Source: Flavisphingomonas formosensis (GTDB taxonomy: Bacteria > Pseudomonadota > Alphaproteobacteria > Sphingomonadales > Sphingomonadaceae). Taken from it: DNA of 64,000 bases. Shown here in pieces: positions 58,591 through 64,000 of the stretch. Under the pieces are notes generated by a model, which had not been told where the DNA came from, made no database searches, and was given only the letters and a program-made list of their open reading frames with translations. Where the stretch lies: NCBI RefSeq assembly GCF_009755815.1, contig NZ_WRPK01000001.1, positions 434,001 through 498,000 on the forward strand, given 5' to 3'. Every line of letters begins with the position of its first letter. Position 1 is the stretch's first letter. Both the position numbers and the translations under genes were made by a program.

Positions 58591-59862
58591 TCAGCCCTTG
58601 GCCCGCTGCTTGCGCGGCGCCGTCTCCGGCATGAGGATCGCCGCGACGAGCGCGATTGCCACCATCCCGCTCACATACCAGAAATAGCCGCTCTCCATGC
58701 CGGCATGCTTGAAGCTCAGCGCCAGCGTCTCGGCCGAGCCGCCGAACAGCGACTGGCTGACCGCATAGGGCAGGCCGACCCCGAGCGCGCGGACGTGGAC
58801 GGGGAAGAGCTCCGCCTTCACCACCGCGTTGGTGGCGGTGGCGCAGCTCATGATCGCGAGGCCGGCGACGACCAGCAGGAAGGCGGTCGTTGGATCGTGG
58901 GTGGCTCCGATCGCGGTCATCAGCGGAACGGTGCACAGCACGCCCAGGATCCCGAATGCATATTGCAGCGGCTTGCGGCCGATCCGGTCTGACAGGGCGG
59001 CGATCGGCGGCTGGATCAGCAGCGCGACGAAGATCGCGGCGGCGCAGATGGTGCTGGCGACCGGCTTGGTGAAGCCGGAGGTCACCACCAGATATTTCTG
59101 CATATAGGTGGTGTAGGTGTAGAAGGCGACGTTGCTGCCCATGGCGAGCGCGAAGGCGATCAGCACGGAACGGCGATGCGATCGCCAGAGCTCGCGCACG
59201 CCGCCGGCAGTGCGCTTCCTGCCCTTTGCCTCCGCCTCGAAATCGGGAGTTTCGTCGATGCCGCGGCGGATCCAGAAGACGGTGAGCGCCAGCGCCGCGC
59301 CGGCGACGAAGGCGACGCGCCAGCCCCATTCGGAGAGCGCCGCCTCGCCGAGGCCCGCCGACTGCATCGACAGCAGCAGGCCGAGCGCCAGCAGCTGCCC
59401 GCCATAGAGCGTCACATATTGGAAGCTCGACCAGAAGCCGCGATGGTCGGGATGGGCGACCTCGGTCAGATAGGTCGCCGCCGCGCCATATTCGCCGCCG
59501 AGGCTGAGGCCCTGGATGATCCGCGCGAGCATCAGCAGGAGCGGCGCCGCGATGCCGATCTCGGCATAGCCTGGCGTCAGCGCGACGAGCAGCGAGCCAC
59601 CGCCCATCAGCGTGACCGACCAGGCGAGCGCGGTGCGTCGGCCGTGCCGGTCGCCCACCCGGCCGATCAGCCAGCCGCCGATCGGGCGCATCAGGAAGCC
59701 GATCCAGAAGATGCCGCTGGTCGCCAGGAACTGGGCGGTCTGATCGGTGCCGGGAAAGAAGGTCTTGGCGAAATAGAGCGAGAAGGCGGAGTAGACGTAC
59801 CAATCGAACCATTCGACGAGATTGCCGGCCGAGCCGCCGAGGATCGATCGGATACGGGTCAC
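58591..59862 (-). CDS. MFS transporter of the metabolite:H+ symporter type
   Basis: A 423-residue inner-membrane protein with about twelve hydrophobic segments. The start GGSAGNLVEWFDWYVYSAFS and the loop RPIGGWLIGRVGDRHGRRTAL are typical of the KgtP/ShiA/ProP group, which imports organic acids or osmolytes with protons. The GTG start at 59862 overlaps the stop of the arylamine acetyltransferase gene (GTGA), so the two genes are co-translated; the transported compound might be an aromatic amine or acid, but this is inference. Confidence 0.9.
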   Translation of the reverse strand: MTRIRSILGGSAGNLVEWFDWYVYSAFSLYFAKTFFPGTDQTAQFLATSGIFWIGFLMRPIGGWLIGRVGDRHGRRTALAWSVTLMGGGSLLVALTPGYAEIGIAAPLLLMLARIIQGLSLGGEYGAAATYLTEVAHPDHRGFWSSFQYVTLYGGQLLALGLLLSMQSAGLGEAALSEWGWRVAFVAGAALALTVFWIRRGIDETPDFEAEAKGRKRTAGGVRELWRSHRRSVLIAFALAMGSNVAFYTYTTYMQKYLVVTSGFTKPVASTICAAAIFVALLIQPPIAALSDRIGRKPLQYAFGILGVLCTVPLMTAIGATHDPTTAFLLVVAGLAIMSCATATNAVVKAELFPVHVRALGVGLPYAVSQSLFGGSAETLALSFKHAGMESGYFWYVSGMVAIALVAAILMPETAPRKQRAKG

Positions 59863-60689
59863 GCGGCGATGTCTCCCACATCGAACAGGCCGATCCGCGC
59901 CACCTCTGCGGCGGTCAGGCGGATGCCGAAAATCTCCGCCAGCGCATGGCGCCATGCGTCCGGCGTGTCGAGCGTGCGTTCGATCGAGCCGCTCGCATCG
60001 CGGATCGAGAGGGCGCGTTCCATCAGCGTGGCGTGGCCGCCGGGCAGGACGATGCCGGCGATGCGCCAGCCGGTGAAGCGGGATTCGGGAGCGGTCGCGA
60101 TCCAGTGATTGGCCTGGACGAAGTCGCTCGCAAAGGCCGGCGCGGTCTCGAAGCTGTACTGGCGCTGCCAGCCGGTGGCGCTGCCGCCGTCCCGCTCCAG
60201 CATCCAGCCGAATTGCGCGTCGCGGCGCAGGCGATGCAGCGCGCCATCGTCGGTGCGATGGACCCGATCGGCCTCGAGCGGCATCACCGGCATGTAGGCG
60301 CCGCCGAAGCCGGCATCGGCGATCCATTCATGGCCGGCGAGCGTGACGAGATTGAGCGTGTGGGTCTGGCCCGGCACGTCCGTCGCCATCAGCCAGACGC
60401 GTGCGATCAGCGGGCGTGCGGCGAAGCCGAGCGCGATCAAGGCGCGGAGGAAAAGCTGGTTCTGCTCGAAGCAATAACCGCCGCGCCGGGCGGTTACGAG
60501 CTTGGCAAACACGGCGTCGGGATCGAGGCTGATGCCGCGGCCGAGCGGGATGTCTAGATTCTCGAAGGGAATGGCGAGCCGCTGCGCACGCTGGATCGCG
60601 GCCAGCCCGTCTTCCGTCGCGGCGGGCGCGGCGGCTAGGCCGATGCGGTCGAGATAGCGTTCGAGGTCGATCGGTGGCGCGTCCGTCAT
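59859..60689 (-). CDS. Arylamine N-acetyltransferase
   Basis: A 276-residue cytoplasmic enzyme that transfers acetyl or other acyl groups from CoA to aromatic amines or hydrazines. The catalytic triad is complete: C73 (RRGGYCFEQN), H110 (QTHTLNL) and D125 (WIADAGFGG). Length matches the family. The ATG at 60689 is chosen because it gives the conserved N-terminal helices. Its stop overlaps the start of an MFS transporter gene. In actinobacteria NAT proteins serve steroid catabolism; here the locus is separate. Confidence 0.92.
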   Translation of the reverse strand: MTDAPPIDLERYLDRIGLAAAPAATEDGLAAIQRAQRLAIPFENLDIPLGRGISLDPDAVFAKLVTARRGGYCFEQNQLFLRALIALGFAARPLIARVWLMATDVPGQTHTLNLVTLAGHEWIADAGFGGAYMPVMPLEADRVHRTDDGALHRLRRDAQFGWMLERDGGSATGWQRQYSFETAPAFASDFVQANHWIATAPESRFTGWRIAGIVLPGGHATLMERALSIRDASGSIERTLDTPDAWRHALAEIFGIRLTAAEVARIGLFDVGDIAA

Positions 60690-60771
60690 CGGGCAGCGCC
60701 GCCCCGTTCCGCCGCCGCCGGGGATGCGGCGGCGAAGTCGAGGCCGCGCGGTTCGCGCGCGTGGGCCGTCA

Positions 60772-61146
60772 TCAGGCGGCTGGCATCGTGTAGGCGCAGA
60801 GCTTGTTGCCGTCGAGATCGCGCATATAGGCGGCATAGAAGAAGCCGCCGCGATCGCCGGGCGCGCCTTCGCAGCTGCCGCCGAGCGAGAGCACCTTGGC
60901 GTGAAAGGCGTCGACCGTCGCGGGATCGGAGAGCTGCATCGCCACCATCGAGCCGTTACCGGCGGTCGCGGGCTCGCCGTTGAACGGCCCGAGCACGCCG
61001 AACTGGATCTTGCCGTCCTTGGCGAAGACGGTGCCGCCGCTCGGATGATCGAACAGCTTGGTCATGCCGATGTCGCCGAGCAGATCGGCGTAGAAAGCGT
61101 TGGCCTTGGGAAGATCGTTGGAACCGACGGTCACATATCCGAGCAT
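60772..61146 (-). CDS. VOC family (glyoxalase-like) protein
   Basis: A 124-residue protein of the vicinal oxygen chelate fold. It begins MLGYVTVGSNDLPKANAFYA and ends YMRDLDGNKLCAYTM, with the paired beta-alpha-beta-beta-beta modules between. A metal ligand Glu/His pattern is not clear: the C-terminal Glu expected before the last strand is Asn-Lys here. Members include glyoxalase I, bleomycin resistance and ring-cleaving enzymes, and the function of this subgroup is unknown. GAGAGGAGAGAC precedes the ATG at 61146. It is divergent from uvrB. Confidence 0.85.
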   Translation of the reverse strand: MLGYVTVGSNDLPKANAFYADLLGDIGMTKLFDHPSGGTVFAKDGKIQFGVLGPFNGEPATAGNGSMVAMQLSDPATVDAFHAKVLSLGGSCEGAPGDRGGFFYAAYMRDLDGNKLCAYTMPAA

Positions 61147-61378
61147 ATGTCTCTCCTCTCGCCCGGCCGTGCCGGCGAGTCCGGAACGGCCGGGGTCGTC
61201 TCTAAAGGGCGCTTGGCGAACTGTGTACCGATAAATCCAGCCCTGATGTCGTGCGCGGCACCATTGGTCCATCGATCCGCGTCATGCTGGACGCGTTCAG
61301 CCCCAGGGAGGGTGATCGGCATGCCAGCCAAGCGCTCGCCGATTGCGATCGAAGGGTGGGCAGCCCATATTCCCCCTC

Positions 61379-63562
61379 ATGGCGATCCAGATCCGCACCA
61401 GCCTCGAAGAGCCCGAGACCGGCCAGACGTTCATCCCCCACCGCCCGCAGCGCCCGGACAAGAGCGAGGGCGGCAGGCGGTTCAAGATCGTATCCGATTA
61501 CGAGCCGTCGGGCGATCAGCCGACGGCGATCGCCGAGCTGGTGGCGCAGGCCGAGGCGGGCGAGCGCGATCAGGTGCTGCTCGGCGTCACCGGATCGGGC
61601 AAGACCTTCACTATGGCCAAGGTGGTCGAGCAGCTGCAACGCCCGGCGCTTGTGCTGGCGCCCAACAAGATCCTGGCGGCGCAGCTCTATGGCGAGTTCA
61701 AGAGCTTCTTCCCGGACAATGCCGTCGAGTTCTTCGTCTCCTATTACGACTATTATCAGCCCGAGGCCTATGTGCCGCGGTCGGACACCTATATCGAGAA
61801 GGAAAGCTCGATAAACGAGGCGATCGACCGGATGCGTCATTCGGCCACGCGCTCGCTCCTCGAGCGGGACGACGTGCTGATCGTCGCTTCGGTCTCCTGC
61901 CTCTATGGCATCGGCTCGGTCGAGACCTATTCAGCGATGATCTTCGATCTCAAGAAGGGCCAGACGGTCGATCAGCGCGAGATCATCCGCAAGCTGGTGG
62001 CGCTGCAGTACAAGCGCAACGACGCGGCCTTCGCGCGCGGCACCTTCCGGGTGCGCGGCGACAATCTGGAGATCTTCCCGTCCCACTATGAAGACAGCGC
62101 CTGGCGCATCGCCTTCTTCGGCGACGAGATCGAGGAGATCACCGAGTTCGACCCGCTGACCGGCAAGAAATCGGTGAGCCTGGACAGTGTCCGCGTCTTC
62201 GCTAATTCCCACTATGTGACGCCCGGGCCGACGATGAAGCAGGCGACCGAGGCGATCCGCTTCGAGCTCGCCGAGCGGCTGAAGGAGCTCAATGCCGAGG
62301 GACGGCTGCTCGAGGCGCAGCGGCTGGAGCAGCGCACGAATTTCGACCTGGAGATGATCGCGGCGACCGGCTCCTGCGCCGGCATCGAGAATTATTCGCG
62401 CTTCCTCACCGGCAGGCTGCCGGGCGAGCCGCCGCCCACCCTGTTCGAATATCTGCCTGAGAATGCGCTGCTGTTCGTCGACGAGAGCCACCAGACGGTG
62501 CCGCAGATCGGCGCGATGGCGCGGGGCGACCATCGCCGCAAGATCACCCTTGCCGAATATGGCTTCCGCCTGCCCAGCTGCATCGACAACCGGCCGCTGC
62601 GCTTCAACGAATGGGATGCGATGCGCCCGCAGACGGTGTGCGTCTCGGCGACGCCCGGGCCGTGGGAGATGGAGCAATCGGGCGGCGTGTTCGCCGAGCA
62701 GGTGATCCGGCCGACCGGCCTCATCGATCCGCCGGTGGAGATCCGCCCGGTCGAGAGCCAGGTCGACGATCTGGTCGGCGAATGCCGCGAGACGGCGGCG
62801 AAGGGCTATCGCACGCTGGTGACGACGCTCACCAAGCGCATGGCCGAGGACCTGACCGAATATCTGCACGAGGCGGGGCTCAAGGTCCGCTACATGCATT
62901 CCGACGTCGAGACGCTGGAGCGTATCGAGCTGATTCGCGACCTCAGGCTCGGCGTCTACGACGTGCTGGTCGGCATCAACCTACTGCGCGAGGGGCTCGA
63001 CATCCCCGAATGCGGGCTGGTCGCGATCCTCGATGCGGACAAGGAGGGCTTCCTGCGCTCCGAGACGTCGCTGATCCAGACGATCGGCCGCGCGGCGCGC
63101 AATGTCGACGGGCGCGTGATCCTCTATGCCGATCGCATCACCGGATCGATGGAGCGGGCGATGGCGGAGACCGACCGCCGTCGCGCGAAGCAGGAGGCTT
63201 ATAACGACGAGCATGGCATCACGCCGGCGACGATCCGGCGTTCCATCTCCGACATCGTCGGCCATCTCGCGTCCAAGGATCAGGTGACGGTCGACACCGG
63301 CATCGAGGATCGGCCGCACATGGTGGGGCACAATCTGCGCGCCTATATCGAGGATCTCGAGAAGCAGATGCGCAAGGCCGCCGCGGACCTGGAGTTCGAG
63401 GAGGCCGGGCGGCTGCGCGACGAGATCAGGCGGCTGGAGCAGGAAGAACTCGGCCTGCCGGTGGAGGAGCATCGCGCGCCGGCCAAGGGCCGCGCGAGCG
63501 AAGGCAAGCCGGGCACGCGCAAGCTGCGCTACGGCAAGACGCAGCGCAAATGGGGCCGATAG
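61379..63562 (+). CDS. uvrB: Excinuclease ABC subunit B
   Basis: A 727-residue DNA-repair helicase of the UvrABC system. Walker A is GVTGSGKTF (69-77), the damage-binding beta-hairpin is [13 protein letters not shown] near 118-130, and helicase motifs [10 protein letters not shown] and [15 protein letters not shown] follow. The C-terminal UVR domain ([20 protein letters not shown]) contacts UvrC. The ATG at 61379 gives a normal N-terminus; an earlier one at 61343 adds twelve unconserved residues. It has an upstream region of 232 bp shared with the VOC gene. Confidence 0.97.
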   Translation: MAIQIRTSLEEPETGQTFIPHRPQRPDKSEGGRRFKIVSDYEPSGDQPTAIAELVAQAEAGERDQVLLGVTGSGKTFTMAKVVEQLQRPALVLAPNKILAAQLYGEFKSFFPDNAVEFFVSYYDYYQPEAYVPRSDTYIEKESSINEAIDRMRHSATRSLLERDDVLIVASVSCLYGIGSVETYSAMIFDLKKGQTVDQREIIRKLVALQYKRNDAAFARGTFRVRGDNLEIFPSHYEDSAWRIAFFGDEIEEITEFDPLTGKKSVSLDSVRVFANSHYVTPGPTMKQATEAIRFELAERLKELNAEGRLLEAQRLEQRTNFDLEMIAATGSCAGIENYSRFLTGRLPGEPPPTLFEYLPENALLFVDESHQTVPQIGAMARGDHRRKITLAEYGFRLPSCIDNRPLRFNEWDAMRPQTVCVSATPGPWEMEQSGGVFAEQVIRPTGLIDPPVEIRPVESQVDDLVGECRETAAKGYRTLVTTLTKRMAEDLTEYLHEAGLKVRYMHSDVETLERIELIRDLRLGVYDVLVGINLLREGLDIPECGLVAILDADKEGFLRSETSLIQTIGRAARNVDGRVILYADRITGSMERAMAETDRRRAKQEAYNDEHGITPATIRRSISDIVGHLASKDQVTVDTGIEDRPHMVGHNLRAYIEDLEKQMRKAAADLEFEEAGRLRDEIRRLEQEELGLPVEEHRAPAKGRASEGKPGTRKLRYGKTQRKWGR

Positions 63563-63717
63563 CGCCAAGCGGCTGCAGCCGTTGAAAAAGGGTTTGGCGA
63601 GGGGCTGATCCGGCAGACGGCGCGGGCGCGCCGGGGAAGCGCCGTCCATCGCGTCGATTGCGGAACCAACCCCTATTATCGGTGGTTTTCGCGCCATATC
63701 ACAATGAGGAGGCATCG

Positions 63718-63990
63718 ATGACCGCGAGGTTGGCGATGACGGTGGCCTTCGCGGCGGCGCTCGTCGCGATGCCCGTTGGTGCGAACGCGAAAAGGGCGGC
63801 AGCGTTCGAAACCCGGATGCCGGCCAAGATGATCTTTACTGGATTGACTGCCGTCGGTCGCGAGCCCGCCCGCAGCCGCTACATGCTGATCGACGACCTG
63901 CCTGAAACCTATGGATCGAAGCCGCAGGGCGTGCAGGTGCGCTGGCGCGTCAACCGGGTGAAGGTGAAAGTGCCGTTCGCGCTGAACTGA
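63718..63990 (+). CDS. Small exported protein, hypothetical
   Basis: A 90-residue protein with a signal peptide (MTARLAMTVAFAAALVAMPV then GANA, likely cleaved after ANA). The mature part is basic and ends RWRVNRVKVKVPFALN; no cysteines. GAGGAGG precedes the ATG at 63718. No family is recognised. It is probably periplasmic. Confidence 0.65.
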   Translation: MTARLAMTVAFAAALVAMPVGANAKRAAAFETRMPAKMIFTGLTAVGREPARSRYMLIDDLPETYGSKPQGVQVRWRVNRVKVKVPFALN

Positions 63991-64000
63991 TCCGGTCGGA

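Overview
This 64 kb window is high-GC DNA from the chromosome of an alphaproteobacterium, most likely a member of the Sphingomonadaceae. The evidence is family content: a DUF6894 protein, a TIGR03084 protein, crtZ, the sucC-etfB-etfA order, many SDR, NTF2-like and acyl-CoA dehydrogenase genes, and palindromic intergenic repeats of a kind common in sphingomonads. No tRNA, rRNA or CRISPR array was found. All assignments were read from the sequence without database searches.

Region 1 (1-10.9 kb) is accessory and gene-poor, with AT-rich gaps. It holds a tyrosine integrase cut by the window edge, a DUF2314-like protein, an IS256-type transposase remnant whose insertion gave the neighbouring SDR gene a foreign tail, and an AraC regulator. 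Small proteins follow: a 26-residue membrane peptide, a DUF6894 protein, a single-domain response regulator and others. An MFS-arsB efflux pair is translationally coupled. A strong terminator at 10.35 kb may end a small RNA.

Region 2 (10.9-35.9 kb) is a large CoA-thioester catabolic locus. It contains an acyl-CoA ligase, a CaiB-type CoA-transferase, two crotonases, three acyl-CoA dehydrogenases (a large/small pair and one like methylsuccinyl-CoA dehydrogenase), two MaoC/FAS1-like dehydratases, a PaaH-like 3-hydroxyacyl-CoA dehydrogenase, four SDRs, three NTF2-like proteins, and EthD, cyclase, AtuA-like and deazaflavin-type proteins. AraC and GntR/FCD regulators lie inside it. Four divergent promoter regions in the locus share a related 16-18 bp motif, suggesting one regulon. 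The substrate is not known. An isoprenoid, alicyclic or steroid-like acid fits the gene families, but no ring-hydroxylating oxygenase or thiolase is present.

Region 3 (35.9-40.2 kb) has an aminotransferase, a flavoprotein and a glycosyltransferase joined by 4-bp overlaps, then crtZ. Region 4 (40.3-64 kb) is mostly housekeeping: a lipoprotein, sucC, etfB, etfA, acylphosphatase, nhaA, pbpC with a giant alpha-2-macroglobulin, a TauE/SafE exporter with its TIGR02186 partner, a HerA-like ATPase, threonine ammonia-lyase, an MFS transporter coupled to arylamine N-acetyltransferase, a VOC protein, uvrB and a small exported protein.

Three families of palindromic repeats (nine copies) lie between genes from 18.5 kb onward. 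Two copies of one family supply the last codons and stop codon of otherwise unrelated genes, giving both proteins the same kind of PPPxGEGDxP tail.
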